Positions 49,401-57,500 of a stretch of DNA of 64,000 bases are shown here, one piece after another (positions within the stretch are counted from its first letter, which is position 1; each line of letters opens with the position of its first letter). A program made the position numbers and the translations under genes. The notes beneath the pieces are model-generated. The model searched no databases. It worked only from the letters and a program-made list of their open reading frames with translations, and had not been told where the DNA came from. Source of the DNA: Saprospiraceae bacterium (GTDB lineage: Bacteria > Bacteroidota > Bacteroidia > Chitinophagales > Saprospiraceae); assembly GCA_020631355.1 (NCBI GenBank), contig JAHDHL010000004.1, positions 1 through 64,000 of the forward strand. The letters run 5' to 3'.

Positions 49401-52400
49401 GATGATAATGGAAATGTTTCTACTTGTCAAGCTACGGTAACTGTTCAGGATAACATCAACCCAACTGCCATTTGCCAAAACATCGTAGTCCAACTGGATG
49501 CTACAGGTAATGCTTCCATCACGACAGCTGACATTGATAATGGATCCAATGACAATTGTGGAATCGCATCCTTAGCATTGGATAATACAACATTCAATTG
49601 TTCTAATGTTGGTGCCAATACCGTAACATTAACCGTAACGGATGTCAATGGAAATACATCCACCTGTACCGCTACTGTAACCGTTCAGGACAATGTGAAT
49701 CCTAACGCCATCTGTCAGGATATTACCGTTCAATTGGATGCAATGGGGAATGTTTCAATAACAACAGCTGATATTGATAATGGGTCCAATGATAATTGCG
49801 GAATCGCCTCATTGGCATTGGATATTACATCATTTGATTGTAATGATGTAGGACCGAACACCGTAACACTCACCGTAACAGATGTCAATGGGAATGTCTC
49901 TAATTGTACCTCGACTGTGACCGTTCAGGACAATGTGAATCCAATTGCAGTTTGTCAGGACATCACAGTACAACTAGACGCAACAGGTAATGCATCCATT
50001 GTTCCCAATGATGTTGATAATGGCAGTTCGGATGCTTGTGGCACACCTACTCTTTCCTTGGATATTACTTCGTTCGATTGTACTAACATCGGGCCGAATA
50101 CCGTAACACTTACAGCTACGGATGCCAATGGTAACACAGCAACATGCCAAGCCATTGTCACAATTGAGGACAATGTGAATCCTACAGCCATTTGTCAGGA
50201 TATTACGGTACAATTAGACGCCACTGGAAATATATCCATTACTGAAGCAGACATTGACAATGGTAGTAATGATGCCTGTGGAATTGCTTCACTAGCACTG
50301 AATATTACTTCTTTCGATTGTACCGATGTAGGGCCCAATACCGTTTCATTGACTGTTACGGACAACAATGGCAATAGTTCTATCTGCACAGCAACAGTAA
50401 CCGTTGAGGACAATATCAATCCAACAGCCATTTGTCAGGATATCACTGTTCAATTGGATGCTACAGGCAATGCTTCCATTACACCAAATCAAATCGATAA
50501 TGGTAGTAATGATAATTGTAACATTGCTAATCTCGCATTGGATATCACAACTTTCGACTGTACCAATGTCGGAGCCAATACCGTAACACTTACCGTAACG
50601 GATGATAATGGAAATACAGACAACTGTTCTGCTACGGTTACCATCGAGGATAATGTAGACCCGGTAGCTATCTGTCAGGATATTATTGTTCAATTGGATG
50701 CAGCCGGTAATGCTACCATTACTACTGCTGATATTGATAATGGTAGTTCGGATGCTTGTGGCACACCTAGTTTGGCATTGGATATCACCTCATTTGATTG
50801 TACGAATGTAGGTCCTAATATCGTTACTCTTACAGCTACGGATGCCAATGGAAATACAGCTTCCTGTACTTCCACTGTAACAGTACAGGATAATGTCAAT
50901 CCCGTTGCGATTTGCCAGGATGTCACTATTCAGTTGGATGCCTCAGGTAATGCTTCCATTACTACAACTGACATTGACAACGGTAGTAATGACGCTTGCG
51001 GAATTGCTTCATTGGCATTGGATAACACTTCATTTGATTGTACCAATGTAGGTAACAATACCGTAACGCTAACCGTAACGGATAACAATGGTAATGTATC
51101 CACCTGCACAGCAACTGTAACAGTGGAGGACAATGTGAATCCTACAGCCATTTGTCAGGATATCACCGTTCAATTGGATGCAACAGGTAATGCTTCCATT
51201 ACACCAAATCAAATCGATAATGGTAGTAATGATAATTGTGGCATTGCGAATTTGGCGTTGGATATCACGACATTCAACTGTACGAATGTAGGCCCTAATA
51301 CGGTAACCTTAACGGTAACGGATGACAATGGGAATACAAGCAATTGTACGGCAACCGTTACCATAGAGGACAATGTTGCTCCTGTTGCTGTCTGCCAAGA
51401 TATTACGATCCAACTGGATGCTGCTGGGAATGCCAGCATTACTCCTGCCCAAATCGATAATGGTAGTTCGGATGCTTGTAGTACACCAAGTTTGGCATTG
51501 GATATCACGACATTCGACTGTACCAATGTAGGTCCTAATACGGTAACACTCACTGCTACGGATATCAATGGTAATTCCTCTACATGTACATCAACCGTTA
51601 CGGTTCAGGATAATACATCCCCAGTCCTCACAGGTTGTCCTTCGGACATCACCCAAGGTGCCAATACGGGCAATTGTACTGCTATCGTAAACTGGACCCC
51701 ACCGACAGGAGGGGATAATTGTAATGGTTTCACTCTGACATCCACACATAATCCTTTGGATGCATTCCCTGAGGGAATAACGACAGTCACTTATACCCTT
51801 ACGGATGCTTCTGGTAATGCCGTAACTTGCTCATTTAATGTGGAAGTAACCGGAGGAATCGGATCATTGGATATAACTACTACTGAGAACTCCGGTACGA
51901 CTGCCAATGACAATATTATCTGTGAAACAGAAACAGCGACCTTGGATGCAGGGGCAGGTTATGTATTCTATTCATGGTCTACCGGCGCCAATACACAATC
52001 CATTAATGTGACCACAGGTGGAACATACCAAGTTACCGTCACCAATGCCAATGGATGTACGGCTACGGATACGGAAACCATCACTGCCTTGGATATGCCT
52101 ACCGCATCCTTGACTTGTCCTGATCCTGTAGTCAGGGATTGCGAGGGAAGATTCAATTGCATGCCAATGGATTTGAATACGGCTACACTTCCTGTGGTTA
52201 CGGGAGCATTCAGTGGTTCGGCTGCCCAATATATCATTGGTAATGGAACTCCAGGAACGGATGCATTCTTTGATTTCAATCTGATGCCAAAGGATACGCC
52301 ATTAGAACTTATCTACACATTGACAACACCTGATGGCTGTTCGAATAGTGCTTCTTGTACTTTCACAATAGAGGGTAAGAAAGCCAATCCGGGTAGATTC

Positions 52401-52403
52401 TAA
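40437..52403 (+). CDS. giant repeat adhesin (3988 residues) with nested lectin and LamG domains
   Basis: The largest gene here. Signal peptide (1-25), a segment FDPLSDENVDYSF as in the shorter paralogue, a pre-peptidase-type domain, a GFPCGDYQI/GHDD beta domain, a second pre-peptidase domain and an Ig module. An HYR domain is split by a C-type lectin domain (about 42470-42900). Two SprB-type repeats are each split by a LamG/concanavalin-like domain (cores about 43600-44270 and 44535-45185). Three HYR and related modules then lead to 20 tandem 80-residue repeats (46806-51609), with motifs CQ-[DN]-I-x-[VI]-QLDA and TLT-[VA]-TD-x-x-GN and four cysteines each. The end is an HYR domain, an SprB-like module and the shared C-terminal module (GKKANPGRF). 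Likely a long surface stalk that displays glycan-binding domains. Confidence 0.93.
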   Translation: MKTLIWFSSMTAIMLIMVVNTSFATEHSSLDDINVFDDGFDPLSDENVDYSFRAMACPSSTISPACAQTTTTFNANTILAANDCGLRGSRDYVVRVNIPYDGSWTFETCGANFDTYIYLGTSCCGSQIASNDDACGLDSRVTATLSAGTYYLAVEAFGTGQTGTFPLNIIANSPIPGTGEPFGNNEWLVYGYNGNDYNTLHGFYNAGTDLSQTTFDHFPSGGNPSQAPTWQGCSLPNNQHSYRYKRRGFPCGDYQINITGHDDYAYLEVDGTTVWFHNGCCDTHSSVWSGTLDANSEVLFGLREFGGGSNLSFNIIQTGPPDNDLCVGAIPVNVNSSVSGNTAHPCYTADTEPFCGTSDGTGAGLWYSFTGTGNIVQVSTCGSSYDTKIRVYTGNCAAPTCVAGQDDACGLQTEFDFCTVSGTTYYVLVHGFGSNEGNFTLNVSGNIFPLSPGTHNSTNATGCVGYNPGNINASAASFGASAAEGGSTSYQWQSNGVDIPGATGEDYNPPAFNTAGTFAIRRKVTDQCGNVAYTGTKTYNIVADPSISLIASPSTICPGHTTTLTATTSGGSGTCSFTWQSSPNNSTWTTIVSNSNSSTFEVSPSTDTYYRVRRVCTGPGCNDPYSSSVFIDVNDDTDPVLNNCPSNITVNNTPGNCNATANWTEPTVTDNCYPVTFASGGNTFSFLGQYEDHIYYLSDIPLIPNGSSEPEQQAAFAEAHATAVSVGGYLATINDPGENAFITGMAGGSSVLIGLTDELVENSFGWIGGGGTGYFNWNGGEPNNAGDEDYVEIQGGSGGWNDINLFNSQRRFLIEINVMTSTHNPGDVFPVGTTTVTYTANDGTGNTATCSFDVTVNDTENPVASCTPYTANLGAGGSVSITAANVDGGSSDNCSIASMSVSPNTFNCSNLGPNTVTLTVTDIYGNSASCNTTVTVTDTNGECCDISLNGVAVVPETCDGDNDGSITINASCSSCASIQYSIGGGFQAGNTFSGLAPGAYNITIIDSSDPSCNATGSAAVNGSTAVSVNVINSNDVTCESGSDGAIDIEMEGGASSSVFDGIGNNGEYRVPSTPEIESTVNNMTLEMWLYPTTFSNRQNPIAKAYAGEFTITQETNGTLNLYYGNLGINGGAGNVNYDAFNTNTSLNLNQWNHIAVVRDMDRNQLRWYVNGEMTRIENSVPIPPAPGGNDVIIGNGYTNPYNGKIDEIRIWNTPMDLETINEWRCRQVDPSHPSFGSLVAYWNFDQGDPVVALDQGAVGNANGNPTNPVTLSENDITCLSPAVGETYAWSNGATSEDIAGLAAGPYTVTVTTANGCTATASVTISEPTPITVSETITDALCNGDSNGEIDITPSGGTENYTISTNGAQSGIITIPTNDDLDFDNTDDFTIATWIRHDPAQPNTGATTNAAISKWLSSGSYPFVIRVGNQTGSNGAIFCRTYDGVNNPGVNSVGTPLIDGQWHHIAFTKSGNTYTLYVDGVLDNTGSGTLTGSIKNDDPIVIGGRPTTRFYKGDFDNIAFFPTALPPGDIMNLMCEPQGLVPLSSAFYDFNEGAGSNADDISNNVHDATLGGATTYQLDTEICKNPGEPYIYNWSTGATTEDVTGLAAGTYTVTVTDAAGCIYTESFVVNEPTPLVVTIAPPIDLDCNTTSQTLTANGSGGTGTIDYAWSAGGGGNITSGGATATPVVNAEGTYTVTITDDNSCTETASVFVDYIDDTTNPTISCPANITTNIDAGTCGALVTYAAPTSTDNCPGETIAQTAGLASGATFPLGITINTFVVTDASGNTATCSFTVTVIDNEDPVISCPANIAANNDLGICGAVVTYTTPSGTDNCPGQTTTQTAGLPSGATFPVGTTTNTFVVTDAAGNTATCSFTVTISDTENPAASCANITIQLDATGNASITPNDIGSGSTDNCAVDNMTLNVSSFTCAQIGNNTVTLTVFDAAGNSSTCTGTVTVEDNIAPTITCPANISVDTDAGQCYATVTYTPPVGVDNCTGSTTVQIAGLPSGATFPVGTTTNTFEVTDVAGNTAQCSFDVIVTDNEPPTLVCQDATLTLDASGIVGITNANIVTTSFGDACGFGNISYSQSAFDCSHAGTTIPVTVTAVDVNGNSSTCVSNVTIVDNIVPTAVCQNITVQLDASGSVTVNPADVDNGSSDNCTAPLTFALSQTTFGCAEIGSNAVTLTVTDAAGNTSTCNATITVVDNINPTAVCQNITVQLNAAGTANIVAGDVDGGSTDACGTPTLSIDVNSFNCTNIGTNVVTLTVTDASGNTDNCTSTVTVEDNVPPTPVCQNITVQLDALGNATITAADIDNGSNDACGISGISVNQTAFDCTHLGVNNVVLTVTDNNGNTATCNATVTVVDNVNPTAVCQNITIQLDASGNASITPNQIDNGSADACGAPTLSLDITSFDCTDLGTNTVTLTATDGSGNTATCTATVTVEDNTNPVAICQNITVQLDATGNVSIVAADVDGGSTDACGTPSLSIDTNAFDCSDVGANSVTLTATDGSGNASTCIATVTVEDNIPPTPVCQNITVQLDASGNATITAAQVDNGSSDNCGVASLALDNTTFNCSNIGANTVTLTVTDDNGNTATCTATVTIEDNVNPTAICQDITVQLDATGNVTITPAQIDNGSSDACGIASLALNQTNFDCTNVGNNTVVLTVTDNNGNTATCSATVTVQDNVNPTALCQNVTIQLDATGNASITTADIDNGSADNCGNVSLALDNTTFDCSNVGPNTVTLTVTDDNGNASTCQATVTVQDNINPTAICQDITIQLDATGNASITTADIDNGSNDNCGIASLALDNTAFNCSNVGANTVTLTVTDVNGNTSTCTATVTVQDIINPTAICQDITVQLDATGNVSITTADIDNGSNDNCGIASLALSQTAFDCNDVGINNVTLTVTDNNGNVSTCTANVTVEDNINPTALCQNVTIQLDATGNASITTADIDNGSADNCGNVSLALDNTTFDCTNVGPNTVTLTVTDDNGNVSTCQATVTVQDNINPTAICQNIVVQLDATGNASITTADIDNGSNDNCGIASLALDNTTFNCSNVGANTVTLTVTDVNGNTSTCTATVTVQDNVNPNAICQDITVQLDAMGNVSITTADIDNGSNDNCGIASLALDITSFDCNDVGPNTVTLTVTDVNGNVSNCTSTVTVQDNVNPIAVCQDITVQLDATGNASIVPNDVDNGSSDACGTPTLSLDITSFDCTNIGPNTVTLTATDANGNTATCQAIVTIEDNVNPTAICQDITVQLDATGNISITEADIDNGSNDACGIASLALNITSFDCTDVGPNTVSLTVTDNNGNSSICTATVTVEDNINPTAICQDITVQLDATGNASITPNQIDNGSNDNCNIANLALDITTFDCTNVGANTVTLTVTDDNGNTDNCSATVTIEDNVDPVAICQDIIVQLDAAGNATITTADIDNGSSDACGTPSLALDITSFDCTNVGPNIVTLTATDANGNTASCTSTVTVQDNVNPVAICQDVTIQLDASGNASITTTDIDNGSNDACGIASLALDNTSFDCTNVGNNTVTLTVTDNNGNVSTCTATVTVEDNVNPTAICQDITVQLDATGNASITPNQIDNGSNDNCGIANLALDITTFNCTNVGPNTVTLTVTDDNGNTSNCTATVTIEDNVAPVAVCQDITIQLDAAGNASITPAQIDNGSSDACSTPSLALDITTFDCTNVGPNTVTLTATDINGNSSTCTSTVTVQDNTSPVLTGCPSDITQGANTGNCTAIVNWTPPTGGDNCNGFTLTSTHNPLDAFPEGITTVTYTLTDASGNAVTCSFNVEVTGGIGSLDITTTENSGTTANDNIICETETATLDAGAGYVFYSWSTGANTQSINVTTGGTYQVTVTNANGCTATDTETITALDMPTASLTCPDPVVRDCEGRFNCMPMDLNTATLPVVTGAFSGSAAQYIIGNGTPGTDAFFDFNLMPKDTPLELIYTLTTPDGCSNSASCTFTIEGKKANPGRF
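46806..51609 (+). repeat. tandem array of 20 units (80 residues, 240 bp) with 720-bp higher-order period
   Basis: The conserved QLDA codons recur at 240-bp steps from about 47097 to 51417, giving 19 units without any indel. One more unit of 243 bp precedes them. Units 48541, 48781 and 49021 match units 49261, 49501 and 49741 one by one at a distance of 720 bp. The DACGTP/TLTATD units at 49981, 50701 and 51421, the pair 50221/50941 and the pair 50461/51181 repeat with the same period. Confidence 0.93.
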
Positions 52404-52419
52404 CGAGGAGAGTCCATTG

Positions 52420-52465
52420 CAAACAAATAGGGCTCATTCCAAATGGAATGAGCCCTATTTGTTTG
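52420..52465. terminator. 21-bp bidirectional terminator
   Basis: Arms 52420-52440 and 52445-52465 are perfectly complementary around an AAAT loop, the longest terminator stem in the window. It separates the giant adhesin gene from the converging DUF2141 gene. Confidence 0.85.
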
Positions 52466-52479
52466 TTATTATGTATCAA

Positions 52480-52923
52480 TTAATGATTTCTCCAATAATT
52501 CAACTTAACATTGAATTTTTCATTGGGGGAATCCAAATCGAAAGAAACCTCATCAAATTTCGGTACTCTCCATTTTGATTTCAATGGCTTGGAAAAACCA
52601 TATGCTTCCTTGGGAATACCTATGGCATTAGCACTCAGTTTGGCATCCTCATTCTTATCCTGATAGGAAGCGATGGCATAAGTTCCGTAAGGGATATTGT
52701 CATAGGTAACAACAATGGTGGAGCTATTCGTAGGTTCCTTGGAGTCATATAATTCCCCATCCCTTTTAAGGAAACCATCCTTTACGTACAATGCAGAACG
52801 CAATACACCTTTTCCAACCTCAACATTGGTAAAGGTAATCGTAACAGTACCTGTTTGCACTTCTTCTTTTGGGGGATGTGCGAAAAACAAACTCGCTAAT
52901 AAGGTAAAGAGTACAATTTTCAT
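52480..52923 (-). CDS. DUF2141-family secreted protein
   Basis: A 147-residue protein with a signal peptide (1-15). The mature domain is a DUF2141-type beta-sandwich: VTITFTNVEVGKGVLRSALY, then the strand around YGTYAIASYQDKNEDAKL, which is the family hallmark (D-x-N-x-D-x-KL), and GIPKEAYGFS. The acidic loop may bind calcium. Function is unknown in the family. It begins 2 bp after the stop of the alpha/beta hydrolase, so both are in one operon. Confidence 0.9.
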   Translation of the reverse strand: MKIVLFTLLASLFFAHPPKEEVQTGTVTITFTNVEVGKGVLRSALYVKDGFLKRDGELYDSKEPTNSSTIVVTYDNIPYGTYAIASYQDKNEDAKLSANAIGIPKEAYGFSKPLKSKWRVPKFDEVSFDLDSPNEKFNVKLNYWRNH

Positions 52924-52925
52924 TT

Positions 52926-53825
52926 TTAATGCTTTGTATTGATTACGTTAATCATATCCAGTATACTCGTTGTAATTCGGTTGTGTTCGGACCAAAGGAT
53001 AAAATGGTCTCCTCCTTTTATAATGTCAATGTTCACTTCGGGATTGTGTTCCAACATCCTTTCTGTAAAATAGGCATTACCTTCGGGAACAAGATTATCC
53101 TTGTCGCCTTGAATAACGGTTACAGGTATGCGAATGTTATTCCAATCAGGCAACATATTTTCCAATTCACCCTTTAAAGGCAATATTTCTTCATTGGAAA
53201 CCCTGAATGGCACGGGAATCAACCACCTGACACCCCACCAATTCAGGATAGGCCTGAACCATTCCTCGGGTTCCAGTTCGGGATCATTCGATGCAGCAAT
53301 CATGACCAATCCATCAATCATTCCATCCAATTCCATAGCTGCCTTAGCAACCAATGGTCCTCCCAAGGAATGACCTGCAAGAATGACATTCTTATCCCCT
53401 GCATATTTATCTATGACCACCTTGATGTACTCCACTTGTTTGGCCAGAGAAGGCTCTGCATCACCATAATCGGAATAACCATACCCCGGACGATCCATCG
53501 TAGCGATTTGTGCATTATCTTTCAATCGTTCGTCCTTAAGGAATTCTATGCAGTTACTTCCCGACCCTGGTGAACCATGTAGAAACAACACAAAATTCTC
53601 AGCTTCCGGATTATCCGTAACAATACAATGTGTCTCCTTATCCTGATGTTGGGGATGTGTAATAAAATCAAAGATGGGTACATCCAAACCTGCCTCCTCA
53701 AATTCGGCCTTGATATCCTCATCCTTTTTGAATAAAGAGAAAATACCTGAATGGGATACCCCAAACAATATCATTAATAAAACCAGTGGAATATATCTCT
53801 TTTTGAATCTTCTCTTTTTTGCCAT
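52926..53825 (-). CDS. membrane-anchored alpha/beta hydrolase
   Basis: A 299-residue protein. A basic N-terminus and one transmembrane helix (about 11-27) anchor the catalytic domain, probably outside the cytoplasmic membrane. Visible are the oxyanion strand VLFLHGSPGSGS, the nucleophile elbow GHSLGG, a D in VIQGDKDNLVPEG and the catalytic histidine GGDHFILW. Substrate is unknown; the fold covers esterases, lipases and peptidases. First gene of a two-gene operon with the DUF2141 protein. Confidence 0.9.
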   Translation of the reverse strand: MAKKRRFKKRYIPLVLLMILFGVSHSGIFSLFKKDEDIKAEFEEAGLDVPIFDFITHPQHQDKETHCIVTDNPEAENFVLFLHGSPGSGSNCIEFLKDERLKDNAQIATMDRPGYGYSDYGDAEPSLAKQVEYIKVVIDKYAGDKNVILAGHSLGGPLVAKAAMELDGMIDGLVMIAASNDPELEPEEWFRPILNWWGVRWLIPVPFRVSNEEILPLKGELENMLPDWNNIRIPVTVIQGDKDNLVPEGNAYFTERMLEHNPEVNIDIIKGGDHFILWSEHNRITTSILDMINVINTKH

Positions 53826-53949
53826 TATGGATTTGAAATCATGATTGCGGCCAAAAATTTCCGCGAAAATATCCTATATACAACGATAGAGCAATTCAAA
53901 TCATAAATTTGTTCATTCCTAGACTATATTTAGGGTACGAATACATAAA

Positions 53950-54444
53950 ATGATGTCTGAACTGATTGAAGATTGGCAAAAAAAAGCAAGGCAGAACCGG
54001 AAAAAAAATCGGGGTTTCCTCAAAAAGCTAAAGTCTAGGAACAAGAAAGAAATAGATACTTTGGCCCATTCCCTACATGAGGAGGTTTTTCAAAAGATAG
54101 ATTGCTTATCCTGTGCCAATTGCTGTAAGGGGCTTGGTCCTATGATCACCAAGACAGATATCAAACGAATGGCCAAATACCTCAGAATGAAAGAAAGGGA
54201 TTTTGAGGAGGAATATATCAGGATTGATGAGGACGGAGACCATGTAATGAAAAGTATGCCCTGTCCATTTCTTATGGACGATAATTACTGTTCGATTTAT
54301 GAAGCCAGACCCAAGGCTTGCAGGGAGTATCCGCATACGGATATGGATGGATTCGCCAGTAAACCTAATTTACATGCAAAAAATACGATTACTTGCCCTG
54401 CTGCATTCCATGTAGTGGAAAACATGAGAAAACTGCTCCCCTGA
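53950..54444 (+). CDS. YkgJ-family cysteine-cluster protein
   Basis: A 164-residue cytoplasmic protein. A basic helical N-terminus (about 1-45) precedes the Zn/Fe-chelating domain with cysteines arranged as C-x2-C-x2-CC (LSCANCCKG), then PCPFL, YCSIYEARPKACREYP and a final CP. This is the YkgJ/CxxCxxCC family, for which metal binding is predicted but the biological role is not known. The start may be either of the two adjacent ATG codons (53950 or 53953). Confidence 0.92.
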   Translation: MMSELIEDWQKKARQNRKKNRGFLKKLKSRNKKEIDTLAHSLHEEVFQKIDCLSCANCCKGLGPMITKTDIKRMAKYLRMKERDFEEEYIRIDEDGDHVMKSMPCPFLMDDNYCSIYEARPKACREYPHTDMDGFASKPNLHAKNTITCPAAFHVVENMRKLLP

Positions 54445-54543
54445 ATCCTCCACGCAATAGATAATTGACTCCAGTTCTTTCTTTTCTAGCTGTTATACAG
54501 TAACTTAGGAGGCAAAATCATTCCTATTTCAAAACAACAACCC

Positions 54544-57500
54544 ATGAAATCATTATTTCAACCCCTTGTCTTATCCATCCTACTACTATTTCTATCCTCC
54601 GATATTCAGTCCCAAGTGGAACATACCATTAACTATCATGGATGCCTGAGCGATGGTTACAATATCACAGTGAATGGAACACTATACGATGCCACCAATC
54701 CATCTGGTGTGGAAACTTTTCCCAATGCGGCTTCTGATGGCTCGGATAGTATCGTTTATGTAAACCTTGCATTCAATGCTCCAACACCCTTTATTCAAGT
54801 AATCGAAAATTCAGGTACGAATAGTAATGATGGAAACGTCTGTACAGGGGATGGAGTCATACTGACTGCACTGAATACATCAACATACGCATCCGCTTAC
54901 TTATGGTCTACTGGCGAGGAAACTTCCAATATCAATGTTTTCCAACCTGGTGAATATACCGTAACGATGTCTGATTACTACGGATGTACCGCTTCCACTT
55001 CTTATCATCTGAATCATCTACCGCTTCCCACACCCAGCATCATCGTTGAGGAAAACTCTGGCATTCTCCCGAATGATGGCAATATATGTGGCTGGGATAA
55101 TGCCACCTTACATGTTTTTGGGGATTATTCGGATTATCTATGGTCCTCCTTTCATACCAGTTCCAGTATTACTGTCGGTCAGGGCAACACCTACAGCGTT
55201 ACCGTAACAGATATGAACGGTTGTACCAATTCCACCAGTGTGGATATTATTAATAACAGTGGATTATATCATCATCATAGCTATCAGGGCTGTTCAGGAG
55301 ATGGATATTCCATAACACTGAATGGCAATACTTATGATGAAAACCAGACTTATGGTACCGAATACCTACAATCATCCATGGGATGCGATAGCATCGTCAT
55401 CATCAATCTCCATTTCGAACAGCCAGAGGGATATGAAATATATCATGGTTGCATGGGGGATGGACATAGTATTTCCATCAATGGGAATACTTACGACGAA
55501 AACAATCCGACGGGTACAGAAATTCTTTCAGGCGCATCCGCAAATGGCTGTGATAGTACGATATACATCCAATTGCAATTCTATCCCGAACCAATAGGAA
55601 CAGAATCCCATATCAGTCAGCTAGGGAGTGGTTATATCGTTACGGTGAACGGAAACACCTATAATGAAGCTAATCCAACAGGAACGGAGGTATTAACCAG
55701 TTATTTGGGTTGTGATAGTACAGTGACCATTAATTTACAGTTCATGAATGCCATACATGGTTCATTGGACTATGATGGCTGTTCAGGGGATGGATATGAG
55801 GTTACCATCAATGGGAATACCTATAACGAGGGTAATCCCAATGGTACGGAAATCCTAGCAGGAGCAGCTTCATCCGGTTTGGATAGTGTGGTCCACATCA
55901 ATCTTGATTATACCATCGTTAATCCCCAAATTAATATTACCGAAACTTCAGGGTTCAACACAGAAGACGCCATCATATGTCCCGGAGATGCCGTGATGTT
56001 GGAAGTCAATACATTCCAATCCCAAATATGGAGTACAGGAGCAACATCCCCAAGCATCACTACCAATTCAGCCGGAGACTATACTGTAACCGTGACCAAC
56101 AGTAATGGCTGTACAGGTTCATCCACGGTGAATGTACAATCAGCTCCCACACCTGTATTCAACACCTCAATTACGGATTATTCAGGTCAGTCTATTAATG
56201 ACGGTATCATATGCGATGGGGATATCGCAGTAATGAGTATCATAGAAACCACGGACCAGTTGGCCAGCTATACCTGGGCGATGGGGGAAATCACATCTAG
56301 TGCCGTTGCAAATTTCCCAGGGGATTTTACGGTAACAGTAACGAATGTACAAGGTTGTACTGCAACTGCCGAGTTTAATATATCCACCCAACCGAATTAT
56401 GTCCAATATGAAACCCATAATGGTTGTTCAGGAGATGGATACGAAATCACCATCAATGGAAATACCTATAATGAAACCAATCCATATGGTGTGGAAACCA
56501 CATCGGGAACTTCGGGTTGTGATACAATTACTTACATACAACTAGAATACCATGAAGCTGTGGGCCATATCAATTATACAGGATGTGTTGATTTCGGGTA
56601 TTCCGTAACGGTCAACGGAACAATCTATGACGACACCAATCCCACAGGAACAGAAACCATTATCGGAGGCTCCTATTGGGGCTGTGATAGTACGGTCCAC
56701 ATTAATCTGACCTATACCGGACCAACTGTTGGATATGAGACTTATATAGGTTGTTATGGTGATGGTTATGATATTCATGTGAATAATAATCATTATGGCT
56801 GGAGTAATCCTTTCGGAGTAGAGGTCATTCCTTTCGGAAGTTATACAGGTTGCGACAGTACGATTTATATCAATCTGATTTTTAACCCACCCATTAATGA
56901 AACAATTGAATATACAGGACAAACGGGGGACGGATACGAACTGGATGTCAATGGAACCATTTATAATGAAGCCAACCCAACAGGCACCGAAGTATTATCC
57001 AGTATCATTACGGGATGTGATAGCATTATAACCATTAATCTAACATTCAATCCTGTTGGAACAAACATCATAGATTATGTGGGATGCAGTGGGGATGGAT
57101 ATTCTACGGTTCTGGATGGCATTACCTATGATGAAAACAATCCAACGGATACCATTACCATAGCCAATGGATCCTATTTGGGAATAGACAGCATTATTAT
57201 CATTGATTTGGTATTTCATGAGCATACTACAAGCAATTTTGAATATCATGGTTGCGAGGGAGATGGTTATGAAATTTATATGGGAGGAACCTATTATAAT
57301 GAACTTAATCCAACAGGCATTGCCAATTTAGTTAATGTGAATGGTTGTGATAGTATCGTTACCATCAACCTGACATTCACACCTTCAAGTGTAGGATACC
57401 TCGATTATCTAGGATGCGAGGGAGATGGTTATGGCCCTATCGTTGTCAATGGTTCATTCTACTACGAATCTAATCCGTCAGGAATCGAAGTAATTCCGAA

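Noticed and set aside
46806-51609. Regularly spaced repeats as a CRISPR array
   Set aside because: The 240-bp units are in-frame protein-coding repeats without short repeat/spacer structure and there are no cas genes.
46718-51790. Many open frames on the minus strand opposite the giant adhesin
   Set aside because: They repeat with the 240-bp period and reflect the base pattern of the tandem array; no signal peptides or domains.
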